Shown: positions 7,750-17,110 of the stretch, one piece after another
Numbering within the stretch: the stretch's first letter is position 1
Layout of the letters: each line of letters starts with the position of its first letter
Source of the DNA: Bifidobacterium choloepi
GTDB lineage: Bacteria > Actinomycetota > Actinomycetes > Actinomycetales > Bifidobacteriaceae
Length of the DNA: 64,000 bases
Direction: 5' to 3'
NCBI RefSeq assembly: GCF_010667615.1
Contig: NZ_VYSG01000001.1
Location: 744,001-808,000, forward strand
Notes under the pieces: generated by a model
What the model was told of the DNA's origin: nothing
The model's database searches: none
Seen by the model: only the letters and a program-made list of their open reading frames with translations
Position numbers and translations under genes: made by a program

Positions 7750-10269
7750 GTGAGCGAGGATCTTTTCGACAAGGCGGCCACGACCGGCGGCGAGGAAGCC
7801 GGTGCCTACGATGTCGAGGCATTCCTCGGCCATCTCGACGCGATGAAGGTCGACGGCGCCAGTCCTTCCGACATCGACGACTACCTGACCGACGCGATGA
7901 CGGAAGCCGAGAACGACGGCGACAACGCCGCGTTGCTGACGATCCTCAACGAGGCGATGGGCGTCTACCGCGTGCAGTCGAAGCATCGCGAGAACCAGTG
8001 GATCATCCAGCGCGCCATCGAGCTCGCCCTGAAGATGGGCCTCGAGGGCACGCCGCAGTGGGCGATGACGCTCGTCAACGCGGCCAACGCGCAGCGTTTC
8101 GCCGGCAACACCGACCAGTCGCTCGATCTGTTCCGCCAGGCGATCGCCGCCTACGAAAAGGCGTTCGGCGACGACAGCCACCAGACGGCCGAGCTCAAGA
8201 ACAACTACGCGCTGCTGCTCACCGACCTCGGCCGCTATGCCGAGGCGGAGTCGGCCCTGCGTGACGCGATCTCCGGCCTGCGCGCCGGCCACGTCGGCAC
8301 GGCGGCCGGCGACGGCAATGCCGCGGACGATTCGCGCGAATCGGACATCGCCACGTCGCTGGTCAATCTCGCGCACGTGCTGATGGACGAGGCCGTCAAG
8401 GCGTCGGACACGGCCGACGTGGCCGTCGACGGCGTGGACGCCGGCGGCGACAAGCCAGTCATCGCCGAGAAGCTCGACGAGGCCGAGCAGGCCGCCGGGC
8501 ACGCGCGCCTGTCCTACGAGCGCAGCGGCCACACGACGAGCCCGCACTACGCGGCCGCGCTCGGCGCGTACGCGCGCAGCCGCTTCATGGCCGGCGACTT
8601 CGAGGCCGCCGCCGACAACTACGACAAGGCGCTCGCGATCGTCGGCGCCTGCTACGGCAACGATTCGGACGCCTATCGCGACACGCACGCCAACTTCGAG
8701 GCCGCCGTCGCCGCGCTCAACGCGGCCGGCCGCACCGGCCTGACGCCAGCGAATGTCGCCGAGCAGGATCTCGACGACGAGGCGATGGCCGCCAGCGGCT
8801 CCGACCTCGACGACGGCGCGACCGGCATCGGCGACGGCACGACTGCCGACGGTCCGGTCGCCGCCGACTTCGGCAACCGTTCCTTCTCGCCCGACGTCGC
8901 GGCGGAAGCGGCCGCCGACGCCGACCGGCCGGTTCCGGACACGATCGACGACGTGCTGACGGCCCCGGCCGCCGACAAGCCGGTCGTCGACGAGAGCAGC
9001 ATCGAGTTCCCGTCGGTCGAGGCCGACCATCCGTCGCACATGATCGACCACGAGGAGGCGCTGCGCTTCCCGGACATGCTGGGCCAGGCCGCCGCCGCGG
9101 CCGACGACACGTCCGGCAGCGTGGCGGACGCCGCCTCCGACACCGTTGCGGACCCCACCGCGGACTCCCCCGCTACCGCCGAAGCCACCGAAGCTACCGA
9201 CACCGCCGGAGCCGCCGAACCCGCCGCCTCCGTCCGTCCGCTCACCGGCCTCGACCTCGCCGAACGCTACTGGCTCGAGGTCGTCAGGCCGATGCTCGTG
9301 CGCGACTACCCCGAATTCGTGCCGCGCATCGCCGCCGGCCTCGTCGGCCACGGCTCCGAATGCTACGGCTTCGACGACGCCATCTCGCAGGATCACGACT
9401 TCGGCCCCGGCGTCTGCCTGTGGCTGACCGGAGACGACTACCGCGCGATCGGCCGCTCGCTGCAGGCGAGCTACGACGCGCTGCCGACATCGTTCGCCGG
9501 CTTCGACGGCCGACTCGAAACGCCGCGCGGCGGCCGCCGCGTCGGCGTCTTCGAAATCGGCGACTTCTACGAACAGCTCACCGGCTACCGCACGGCCCCC
9601 GCCGCCGACAAGCCGCACGAATGGCTGATGCTCGACGAGGCCACGCTCGCCACCGCGACGGACGGCAAGGTCTTCGCCGACCCGCTCGGCGCGTTCTCGG
9701 CCGTGCGCAACAAGTTCCTGCAGATGCCCGACGACGTGCGCCTGTCATTGATCTCGCGCCGCCTCGGCATGATGGCGCAGGCCGGCCAGTCGAACTTCCA
9801 CCGCATGCTCGAGCGCGGCGACGGCGCCGCCGCGCTCGCCTGCCTGGACGAATTCGCCAACGCCACCGCCTCGCTCGTCTTCCTGATCAACAACCCGGTC
9901 ACCGTCGGCTACCTGCCGTACTACAAGTGGCGGTTCGCCGCGCTGCGCCGGCTGAGCGACCGCATGGGCATGGCGCTCGCCGACGTCTGCGGCAAGCTGG
10001 AGACGATTCTCGCCCTCGCCGGCCCCGCCTGCTTCCCCGGCCCGGCGACCGTCGCGGACGGCACGGCCACCGGTGCAGGTACCGCCGGCGTCACCGGCGC
10101 CGCGGCCGCCGACAAGATCGAGGACCTCGTCGAGTCGATCGCGCTCGAGGTCGTCGCCGTGCTGCAGGCCAACGGCCTGACCGTCGGCGACGAGACGTTC
10201 CTCGAGTGGCAGCGTCCGTACGTCGAGGACAACATCGTCGACAAGGCGCCCTGCCTGCACAGCATCTGA
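7750..10269 (+). CDS. TPR-repeat protein with C-terminal DUF4037 (nucleotidyltransferase-like) domain
   Basis: 839 residues from a GTG start preceded by GAAGGAGC. Residues about 45-330 are helical TPR-like repeats (for example NAANAQRFAGNTDQSLDLFRQ). Residues about 335-495 are an Asp/Ala/Ser-rich linker, likely disordered. Residues about 500-770 carry a DUF4037-type region with a GHGSECYGFDDAISQDHD segment, where G-S and paired Asp residues resemble a nucleotidyltransferase active site. Function is unknown. It is followed by a DUF4125 gene, and these two families tend to occur together, which suggests a shared task. TPRs suggest protein binding. The DNA is as GC-rich as the core genes. Confidence 0.75.
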   Translation: MSEDLFDKAATTGGEEAGAYDVEAFLGHLDAMKVDGASPSDIDDYLTDAMTEAENDGDNAALLTILNEAMGVYRVQSKHRENQWIIQRAIELALKMGLEGTPQWAMTLVNAANAQRFAGNTDQSLDLFRQAIAAYEKAFGDDSHQTAELKNNYALLLTDLGRYAEAESALRDAISGLRAGHVGTAAGDGNAADDSRESDIATSLVNLAHVLMDEAVKASDTADVAVDGVDAGGDKPVIAEKLDEAEQAAGHARLSYERSGHTTSPHYAAALGAYARSRFMAGDFEAAADNYDKALAIVGACYGNDSDAYRDTHANFEAAVAALNAAGRTGLTPANVAEQDLDDEAMAASGSDLDDGATGIGDGTTADGPVAADFGNRSFSPDVAAEAAADADRPVPDTIDDVLTAPAADKPVVDESSIEFPSVEADHPSHMIDHEEALRFPDMLGQAAAAADDTSGSVADAASDTVADPTADSPATAEATEATDTAGAAEPAASVRPLTGLDLAERYWLEVVRPMLVRDYPEFVPRIAAGLVGHGSECYGFDDAISQDHDFGPGVCLWLTGDDYRAIGRSLQASYDALPTSFAGFDGRLETPRGGRRVGVFEIGDFYEQLTGYRTAPAADKPHEWLMLDEATLATATDGKVFADPLGAFSAVRNKFLQMPDDVRLSLISRRLGMMAQAGQSNFHRMLERGDGAAALACLDEFANATASLVFLINNPVTVGYLPYYKWRFAALRRLSDRMGMALADVCGKLETILALAGPACFPGPATVADGTATGAGTAGVTGAAAADKIEDLVESIALEVVAVLQANGLTVGDETFLEWQRPYVEDNIVDKAPCLHSI

Positions 10270-10324
10270 CCGCCGTCCCGCCGAATTTCCCCGCCGAATT
10301 TCACAGAGAAAGAGTCTCTTTTCC

Positions 10325-11041
10325 ATGAACGATTCATCCGTCCGGACCACCGCCCCGGCCGAAGCGCAGGCCACGCGTTCCTCCACCCGCGAGGACCTGA
10401 TCGAGGCCGTCATCAGGGCCGAGTGGGACCAGTTCCAGCGCACCAACAACGAGGGCGGCCGCGCCGCCTGCCAGGGCAACTGGCCAGTGTTTCACGTGAT
10501 GCGCCTGAGCCAGTTCGCGACGTGGCCCGACGACCTGCTTGCCAGCTATCTCGGCGACCTGCAGGACGCCGACCGCACCGGCCGCAACCTCGTGACCGAG
10601 AAGTACGCTCGCATGATGGCGTCGACGGCGCCGGAGGCGTACCGCGCCGAGATCGCGCCGCAGCTCGAGGCCGCGGGAATCGTGCTCGACTTCGACGGGC
10701 GTCGCCGCAAACTGCAGGAGCGGATCGTCCGGCAGCAAGTCGACTGGGCCGACGGGTTCCGCAGGCAGTACCCGAAGCTCGGCGAGGCGATGCGCGTGCT
10801 GCGCACCGCCGACGATTCGTCCGAACAGACGTCGTTCGAAACATACCTGCGCGGCGAACTGTCGACGTACTCCGACGCGACACTGGACAAATACGCTCGA
10901 TTTGTCGAGGGACTCGCCGACCGCGGCGAGAACCTGACGACGAAGACGGTGCTCAACACGGCGCTGCTGGCCGGCTACGATTCGCTCGACGCGATGGAAG
11001 CCGCCGATGCTTCGGCGCAGGCCGCGACCGACGCCGCGTAG
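10325..11041 (+). CDS. DUF4125-family protein
   Basis: 238 residues, predicted soluble. The segment EAVIRAEWDQFQRTNNEGGRAACQGNWPVFHVMR is characteristic of DUF4125 proteins (given here only as landmarks: NNEGGRAACQ near residue 40 and NLVTEKYARMM near 90). No catalytic motif is apparent. It starts 55 bp after the DUF4037 gene. The spacer holds a 13-bp tandem duplication (CCCGCCGAATTTC twice) at about 10274-10300. Co-occurrence with the TPR/DUF4037 protein suggests a common pathway that I cannot name. Confidence 0.72.
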   Translation: MNDSSVRTTAPAEAQATRSSTREDLIEAVIRAEWDQFQRTNNEGGRAACQGNWPVFHVMRLSQFATWPDDLLASYLGDLQDADRTGRNLVTEKYARMMASTAPEAYRAEIAPQLEAAGIVLDFDGRRRKLQERIVRQQVDWADGFRRQYPKLGEAMRVLRTADDSSEQTSFETYLRGELSTYSDATLDKYARFVEGLADRGENLTTKTVLNTALLAGYDSLDAMEAADASAQAATDAA

Positions 11042-11132
11042 GACGCCGTCAATGGCGACATCACCGTCGGCGAAGACTGGGCACCCGCACCACTAGACTT
11101 GTCTCGAATTTACCCAACGCCGTCGGGATTGG

Positions 11133-12803
11133 ATGTCGAGATTGGATTTGGAACACATGGCTGTCCGCAAGCAGAATGCCTGGAAACGAATCGAGCTCGT
11201 GCTGTTCCTCTCGGTCATCCTGTTCGGGCTGCTCGCCGTGCTGTCGGCCGCGATGACGCCCGGCTGGCACGTCACGGCGTACGCCGACCACCTCAAGGTC
11301 TCCTCCGACAGCACGTCGATCAAGGCGAAGGACCTCGAGACGACGCCCGAGGGCACGTACAAGGTCAAGACGACGACGATCACGATGGCGATCTCCGGCG
11401 GCCAGCACGCGATGGCGATCGTGCGCGAGCCGATCGGCGCGCCGAGCGGCCGGCCTGCCTGCGTCTTCGTCCACGGCGCCGGCACCGGCAAGGCGTCGGA
11501 AGTCTACGAGGACCTCGCCAACGCGATGGCGAGCGCCGGCATCACGACGCTCGTCCAGGACAAGCGTCTCGACAACTACACGGCGCTCAGCCGCGACTAC
11601 CTGTCGAACGCCGTCGACTACACCGTCGGCCTGGACACGCTGCGCGGCTGGGACGGCGTCGACTCGTCGAAGGTCGGCGTCTATGCCGAGTCCGAGGGCA
11701 CGTGGATCTCGACGGTGATGACGAAGCAGGATCCGGACATCGCGTTCTCGATCCTGACGTCGCCGCCGGTCGTCTCCGGGCGCTCGCAGATGGCGATGGC
11801 CGCGACGTCGTATCTCAACATCATCGGCGCGCCGAGCGGCGTGCAGGGCATCATTCCGAAGTTCACGAGCATGAACTTCGGCTGGCTGGGGCTCAACTAC
11901 GCCGATTTCGACACCGGCGAGTATCTCGACTCGTTGACGATGCCGGTCCTCGTCAACTACGGCACGCTCGACCCGGCGATGCCGGTCGAGCAGGGCGCCC
12001 GCATGATCATGTCGGCGGCCGCCGCCGACGGCAATAACAACGTGACGGTGCGCTACTATCCGACGAACCACCAGATGCGCGTCGGTTCGGCGCTGTCGCT
12101 GCCGGGCCTGCAGCTCGAGAGCCACTACACGACGAATCTCGAGGACTGGATCAACGCCGTCGCCGCCGGCACGACCGCCGACGACTGGGCGACGCCGATG
12201 GTCGCCGGCGACCAGCCGTACCAGGAGTACGCGGCGCCGGAAGCGTCCGAGATGAAGCCGGGACTCGTCTCGAACGTCAACGCGATCTTCATTGTCGCCG
12301 GACTGGGACTGCTCGCGTGGCTCGTCGCCGTCGTCACGTCGTTCGTGCTCGTCGGCGTCAATCACGGCCGCGCGCGCCGGCTGCGCCGCGCCGAGGCTTC
12401 CGGCGACGCCAACGCCGCCGCGACGCTGCGCAAGCCGCGCCGCTTCACCGGCGGCACCGGCCTGCTGATCTCGCTCAACCTCGTCATGACGGCGGTGATG
12501 CTCGCCGGCTGCGGCGGCTACATCGTGATGACGGCGAAGGCGGCGCTGTCGCTGACCGACGAGGCGACGGCGCTGCATGCCGGCTGGCTGGCGCTGCAGA
12601 TCCTGTTCCTCGGCGCGATCGTGCTGTTCGCGTGGATGTGGGACCGGATCATCGTCAACAAGACACGCTTCCGCTTCCGCGGCGAGCCGGCGCACGAGCC
12701 GATGAAGATGATGCCGGGCCACTGGGTCGTCATCGTCGCGACGACGCTGTGCGTGCTCGCGATGTTCTTCCTGTGCACGTTCCTCGGGCTGATGATCGTC
12801 TGA
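11133..12803 (+). CDS. membrane-anchored alpha/beta-hydrolase-like protein
   Basis: 556 residues; an in-frame ATG at 11157 is an alternative start. A membrane helix at about 18-40 is followed by an extracytoplasmic alpha/beta-hydrolase fold: oxyanion region VFVHGAGTGKAS near 110, a nucleophile elbow reading YAESEGTW near 187 (AESEG rather than GxSxG), an acidic residue in LVNYGTLDPAMP and a late histidine in YYPTNHQM. The C-terminal third has four membrane helices between about 375 and 555. Prolyl-oligopeptidase and dienelactone-hydrolase-like proteins are the nearest relatives by motif. The substrate is unknown. A hydrolase domain between one anchor and a four-helix bundle is unusual. Confidence 0.72.
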   Translation: MSRLDLEHMAVRKQNAWKRIELVLFLSVILFGLLAVLSAAMTPGWHVTAYADHLKVSSDSTSIKAKDLETTPEGTYKVKTTTITMAISGGQHAMAIVREPIGAPSGRPACVFVHGAGTGKASEVYEDLANAMASAGITTLVQDKRLDNYTALSRDYLSNAVDYTVGLDTLRGWDGVDSSKVGVYAESEGTWISTVMTKQDPDIAFSILTSPPVVSGRSQMAMAATSYLNIIGAPSGVQGIIPKFTSMNFGWLGLNYADFDTGEYLDSLTMPVLVNYGTLDPAMPVEQGARMIMSAAAADGNNNVTVRYYPTNHQMRVGSALSLPGLQLESHYTTNLEDWINAVAAGTTADDWATPMVAGDQPYQEYAAPEASEMKPGLVSNVNAIFIVAGLGLLAWLVAVVTSFVLVGVNHGRARRLRRAEASGDANAAATLRKPRRFTGGTGLLISLNLVMTAVMLAGCGGYIVMTAKAALSLTDEATALHAGWLALQILFLGAIVLFAWMWDRIIVNKTRFRFRGEPAHEPMKMMPGHWVVIVATTLCVLAMFFLCTFLGLMIV

Positions 12804-12809
12804 GCCAGC

Positions 12810-13658
12810 TTATTTTCCGCGCCGCGGGGTCCTGTCCGGCCGCAGGTAGTCGGGACGGTGCATCGTGAAGCGGATGCGGTCCGGCAGGTAGACGCCGGAC
12901 GTCCGTTCGCACGGCATGCCGTTGACGGCCCTCGTCACGCGGCGGATGCGCGTCAGCGGCGTGCCGGCCGCGACGCCGAGCAACGTCGCCTGGGAGTCCG
13001 TCGCCGCCACCGTGCCGAGTTCCTCGTCGACGCACTTCGGCACCAGGCCGTAGTCGTATTCGAAGATGTCGTAGTACGAGCGCGTCAGGTCCTTCGACAG
13101 CAGTCCGGGCAGCCGGCACGCCGGCAGCCGCGAGCGCTCCACCGACAGCGGCACGCCGTCGAGCAGCCGCAGCCGCGTGACGTCGTAGATCATCGACGTC
13201 GTGCCGGGCAGCTTGAGAATCCGGATGTCGGCGTCGGTCGCCGGCACGGCCGCCGCCGCCATCACCCGCGACGTCAGCTTCCAGCCCTGGCTGGCGGCCG
13301 CCTGCGCGAGCGACTCGGCGTCGTTGAGGTTGCGTTCCAGCTTGCCGTCGGTGACGACGATGCCGCCGGCGCGGCCGATCCGCCGCACAATCTCGTGGGC
13401 CGCCTCGAGCTGCGCGAGCGCGAGCCGCAGTTCGGCCCTCGAGATGCCGAACTGCTCGGCCAGTCCGCGTTCCGAGCCAAGCTTCTCGCCGACGTCAAGC
13501 TGGCGGTCGGCGATCAGCGTCCGCACCTGGCGGACAATCTCGGCCACCGTCGGCCGCGCGCCGGGCTCGCCGGACTCGCCGGTCGGCGTCGCCGCGTCGG
13601 TGCTTGGTTCGTCCGGAAGAATCGTTCCGGGTTCCTCCACTGTCTTCTCGCCGGTCAT
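12810..13658 (-). CDS. GntR-family transcriptional regulator with UTRA domain
   Basis: 282 residues from an ATG preceded by GGAGAG at good spacing. After a Pro/Glu-rich N-terminus of about 35 residues, the winged helix spans about 40-105 ([21 protein letters not shown] is the DNA-binding helix region). Residues about 120-280 match the UTRA ligand-binding fold seen in HutC/NagR-type regulators ([21 protein letters not shown] near 160). The effector is typically a sugar phosphate or amino acid derivative, but nothing here identifies it. It converges with the hydrolase gene and is divergent from the 550-residue unknown gene. The 260-bp shared promoter region could hold its operator. Confidence 0.87.
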
Positions 13659-13921
13659 CGGGCACTCTCCTTGCCTGCTCAGCATGGATGCCCGGCGGCA
13701 CAGACTTCCTCCGCCGGTCGGTTGTCATGGACATCTGTTTTCTACCAGTATGGCGTCTGCCGGACATTTCCTCCCGCCGCGCGTCAATGTTTGGAACGAT
13801 TCGCGCGTGTTCATTGCCGTTGTGGCGCCCCCGTCGGGAAACGCGCGGACCCCCGTCGAGCCTTCCGGGGAGGGACGGTCCGTGAGAAAATGGAAAGAAG
13901 TCCCCCGACAGATCGAGTCCC

Positions 13922-15574
13922 ATGTCCCAGAAGAAGCCCGGGCCCATCAGGCCGCCGCTGACGCATCCGCCCAGCAGGCATTCCACCAAGGGCCAGAAGC
14001 AGCGCTACACGCGCCAGCTCGACCCCGCCATTCTCGCCGCCCCTACCGTCGGCGAGTCCCTCGCGCGATTCGCCGATTCGCTCGACGAGCGCGGCCTGGC
14101 GGTCTTCATCGGACGATTTGCCGGCGACGAACTCGTGCCGGTCGCCGCGATCGCCGTCGCCACCGGCCAGGGCGCCGGCAATATCCGGCAGGAAATGAAC
14201 TTGCAGCGCAAGCGCATCGTCATCATTCTCGACCACTATGGCGTGTGCGGGAAATTCGACGACATGTTTCCGGCGGACGCGTCGTTCCGCCTGCGGTCCG
14301 AAGTCGTCGGCACGATTCCCGAACTCGACGAGCAGATCCGCGACGTCGGCACGCCGGTCCTCAACGTGCTGCGGCACCTCAACGCGAAGACGATCGAGTT
14401 CGACGGCGAATGGGTGGGTCGCCCGACGATCGGCCAGGCGAAGGCCCGATTCGACCTCATGCTCAAGACGAAGGTGGAGGCGCACGCCGTCGTGCCGCTT
14501 GCCGAGCTCGAGTCCGTCGGCGCGTTCGGCGACGACGGCGCGCTGACGGCGACGATGAGCCGCTGGCTCGCCGACAGCCGCTACACCGTCTACGGCAGCG
14601 ACCTCATCCTCGGCGACCGTCCCGGCGTGCTGGTGCCGGCCGTCCTGTACATCGAGGACCGGCCGCTGACGATCGCCGAACTGCAGGAACTCGTGCCGGC
14701 CCGGCAGTCCGAGACGGCGCTCTACCAGACGCTCGCCGGCGACGACGGCACGATGATGGTCGGTCCGAAGACGTGGGCGCTGCGCGAATGGGGCATGCGC
14801 GAATATCACAATTACGGCCAGCTGATGCGCGAGGTGCTCGCCGAGCACGGCGGTACGATGGGGCGCCGCGAGTTCAGCCGCGTCTGCCGAGAGGATTGCG
14901 GCGTGCCGCCGACGGCACTGAGCGCCAACCTCGCCGGCGGCTGGTTCCTGTGCGAGGGCGGGGCCGGCGGCACCGTCACGCTCACCGACAATCCCGGCGA
15001 CTACATGCCCGCCGACGACCCGACGCACGCCCACCGGCTGTTCCGCGTGGACGGACCGGCCTGGGCGTTCCGCGCCGACGCCGGCCTGCGCGGCGGCGAC
15101 AGCGTCGACGGCGGTGCCGTGCGCAACGACAACACGACGCTGCCGCGCACCGTCGCCGCGGCGCTCAGGATGCCGTTCGGCAGCTCCCGCATGTTCCACG
15201 CCGCCTACGGCCACCAGCTCGTCGAATGGGAAGGCACGGCGCTGTTTCTCAAGAAGACCGGCGTCATTCTCGACTCGGCCGCGCTGGCGCCAAGCGAACC
15301 GGTCTTCCTTGTCTTCGGCGACGACGGCTGGTTCGAGACGCGCCGGATCGGTCCCTTCGACGGCAACCCGTTGCACGCCGCCCTGACGCTGGCCGGCCAG
15401 CCCGTCACCGACAATCCGGTCCTGGCCCTCGCCTACCTGCGCCGCTCCATCGGCGCCGACGCAACTCCCGCCGGTTCCGACCCCATCATCGACCTGGCCG
15501 ACCTGGCAGGGCAGTTCGCCGCCCGCGGCGACAAGGACATCGCCGCCCAGCTCGCCTCCTGGATGTCGCAATAA
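13922..15574 (+). CDS. conserved-looking hypothetical protein, 550 residues
   Basis: I do not recognise this gene with confidence. The protein is soluble, with no signal peptide or membrane helix. Its N-terminal 30 residues are basic and Pro-rich. Features visible: a region near residue 55-100 with GQGAGNIRQEMNLQRKR that looks helical and could bind nucleic acid, and a segment near 278-290 reading MVGPKTWALREWGMREY, which resembles the G-x-x-TWGLREWG signature of HARE-HTH/sigma-like winged helices. That suggests DNA or RNA binding by analogy only. The gene is divergent from a GntR regulator and ends just before the tRNA-Ser terminator. Confidence 0.6.
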   Translation: MSQKKPGPIRPPLTHPPSRHSTKGQKQRYTRQLDPAILAAPTVGESLARFADSLDERGLAVFIGRFAGDELVPVAAIAVATGQGAGNIRQEMNLQRKRIVIILDHYGVCGKFDDMFPADASFRLRSEVVGTIPELDEQIRDVGTPVLNVLRHLNAKTIEFDGEWVGRPTIGQAKARFDLMLKTKVEAHAVVPLAELESVGAFGDDGALTATMSRWLADSRYTVYGSDLILGDRPGVLVPAVLYIEDRPLTIAELQELVPARQSETALYQTLAGDDGTMMVGPKTWALREWGMREYHNYGQLMREVLAEHGGTMGRREFSRVCREDCGVPPTALSANLAGGWFLCEGGAGGTVTLTDNPGDYMPADDPTHAHRLFRVDGPAWAFRADAGLRGGDSVDGGAVRNDNTTLPRTVAAALRMPFGSSRMFHAAYGHQLVEWEGTALFLKKTGVILDSAALAPSEPVFLVFGDDGWFETRRIGPFDGNPLHAALTLAGQPVTDNPVLALAYLRRSIGADATPAGSDPIIDLADLAGQFAARGDKDIAAQLASWMSQ

Positions 15575-15586
15575 AGGCGAAACAAA

Positions 15587-15612
15587 AGGGGTTCCGCTTG
15601 CGCGAAACCCCT
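15587..15612 (-). terminator. terminator of tRNA-Ser(UGA)
   Basis: Stem AGGGGTT/AACCCCT with inner CGC/GCG pairs. On the minus strand it is followed by CCCCTTTTGTTT, which suits the end of the tRNA transcript. It can also serve the convergent 550-residue gene. Confidence 0.75.
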
Positions 15613-15617
15613 GCGGG

Positions 15618-15702
15618 CGGAGAGAGCGAGATTCGAACTCGCGGATGGTTGCCCATCAACGGTTTTCAAGACCGTCTCTTTCGACCGCTCAGACATCTCT
15701 CC
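15618..15702 (-). tRNA. tRNA-Ser (anticodon TGA)
   Basis: Type II tRNA on the minus strand. It shows the GGAGAGA/TCTCTCC acceptor, the anticodon stem ACGGT/ACCGT around loop CTTGAAA (anticodon TGA), a long variable arm and the T arm GCGAGTTCGAATCTCGC. The discriminator is G and CCA is not encoded. It lies immediately downstream of serS, in the same orientation, across a hairpin. Confidence 0.93.
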
Positions 15703-15722
15703 GAACAGAAGTTCACTATAGC

Positions 15723-15770
15723 ACAGGTTCCCGCCGGCGAGGATGGAAATCTTCGCCGGCGGGAACCTGT
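15723..15770. terminator. long hairpin after serS
   Basis: An 18-19-bp near-perfect stem (CAGGTTCCCGCCGGCGA with complement) lies about 20 bp after the serS stop. The T run is poor; it probably ends serS and separates it from tRNA-Ser. Confidence 0.7.
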
Positions 15771-15789
15771 CATCGTGAACGGGGAAGAC

Positions 15790-17076
15790 TCAGGCTTCCC
15801 ACTTCTGCGGTTCCATCACTTCCTGGCCGCGCATGTACGGACGCATGGCTTCCGGAATGACGACGGAGCCGTCCTTCTGCTGGTGGTTCTCGAGGATGGC
15901 GACAATCCAGCGGGTGGTAGCCAGCGTGCCGTTGAGCGTGGCGACCGCCTCGGTGCCGCCTTCGGGCAGGCGCTGGCGGATGTTGAGGCGACGGGCCTGG
16001 TACTGCGTGCAGTTCGACGTCGACGTGAGCTCGCGGTAGCGGTTCTGCGACGGCACCCAGGCCTCGCAGTCGAACTTGCGGGCGGCCGAGGAGCCGAGGT
16101 CGCCGGCGGCCGTGTCGATGACGCGGTACGGCAGCTCCATCTTGCCGAGCATTTCCTCTTCCATCGCGAGCAGGTGCATGTGCTCGTCGTAGGACTTCTC
16201 GAGCGTCGTGTAGACGAACATTTCCACCTTGTCGAACTGGTGGACGCGGATGATGCCGGACGTGTCCTTGCCGGCGGCGCCTGCCTCGCGGCGGTAGCAG
16301 GAGCTCCAGCCGCAGTAGCGCAGCGGGCCGTTCGACAGGTCGAGGATCTCGTCCTCGTGCATGCCGGCCAGGGCGACCTCGGACGTGCCGACGAGGTACT
16401 GGTCGTCGGGCTCGCGCAGGCGGTAGATCTCGTCGGCGTGGGAGTTGAGGAAGCCAGTGCCGCGCATGATTTCCGGACGGACCAGCGTCGGCGTCGTCAC
16501 GAGGATGAAGCCGTGGTCCTGGGCCTGGTCGGCGGCCATCTGCAGCATGGCGTACTGCATGCGGGCCACGTCGCCGCGCAGGAAGTAGAAGCGGGAGCCG
16601 GAGACCTTGGCGCCGCGCTTCATGTCGATGCCGGCGAGGCCCTCGCCGATCGTCAGGTGGTCCTTCGGCTCGAAGCCCTCGGCCGCGAAGTCGCGGATCT
16701 GGCCGACCTTCTTGACGACGACGTAGTCGTCCTCGCCGCCTTCCGGCGCCTCCGGCTCGACAATGTTGGACAGCTGCCACATCGCCGTGTTGTACTGCTC
16801 GGCGGCGGCGTCGGCGTCGGACTTGTACTGGGAAACCTTCTCGGAAAGTTCCTTCGTCTGCGCGATGAGCTGCTGCTTCTCGTCGGCCGGGGCCTTGGCG
16901 ACCTTCTTGCCGATTTCCTTCTGCTGGGCGCGGGCCGCCTCGTATTCCTTGAGGGCGGAGCGGCGGACTTCGTCGGAATGGAGGACTTCGTCGACGAGTT
17001 CGACGGACTCGCCGCGCTTGGCCTGCGAATCCTTGACGACTTCGGGATGTTCGCGAATGAATTGAATATCAAGCAT
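15790..17076 (-). CDS. serS: serine--tRNA ligase
   Basis: Class II aminoacyl-tRNA synthetase charging tRNA-Ser, cytoplasmic. The 428 residues begin MLDIQFIREHPEVVK, as is standard. An N-terminal antiparallel coiled-coil arm (about 25-110) grips the tRNA. Motif 2 is seen in GPLRYCGWSSCYRREAG near 265 and motif 3 in GTLATTRWIVAILEN near 385. The TSE residues of the serine pocket lie in LVGTSEVAL. A second in-frame ATG nine bases upstream is possible. The cognate tRNA-Ser lies directly downstream, and the leader side holds the two-unit hairpin array at 17.1-17.24 kb. Confidence 0.97.
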   Translation of the reverse strand: MLDIQFIREHPEVVKDSQAKRGESVELVDEVLHSDEVRRSALKEYEAARAQQKEIGKKVAKAPADEKQQLIAQTKELSEKVSQYKSDADAAAEQYNTAMWQLSNIVEPEAPEGGEDDYVVVKKVGQIRDFAAEGFEPKDHLTIGEGLAGIDMKRGAKVSGSRFYFLRGDVARMQYAMLQMAADQAQDHGFILVTTPTLVRPEIMRGTGFLNSHADEIYRLREPDDQYLVGTSEVALAGMHEDEILDLSNGPLRYCGWSSCYRREAGAAGKDTSGIIRVHQFDKVEMFVYTTLEKSYDEHMHLLAMEEEMLGKMELPYRVIDTAAGDLGSSAARKFDCEAWVPSQNRYRELTSTSNCTQYQARRLNIRQRLPEGGTEAVATLNGTLATTRWIVAILENHQQKDGSVVIPEAMRPYMRGQEVMEPQKWEA

Positions 17077-17110
17077 GCGGTCCATCCTATTTCGTAAAGG
17101 AGACAGAAGA

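Noticed and set aside
15723-15770. Attenuator controlling tRNA-Ser from serS
   Set aside because: Only a single hairpin is present, with no alternative fold or leader peptide; a terminator is the simpler reading.
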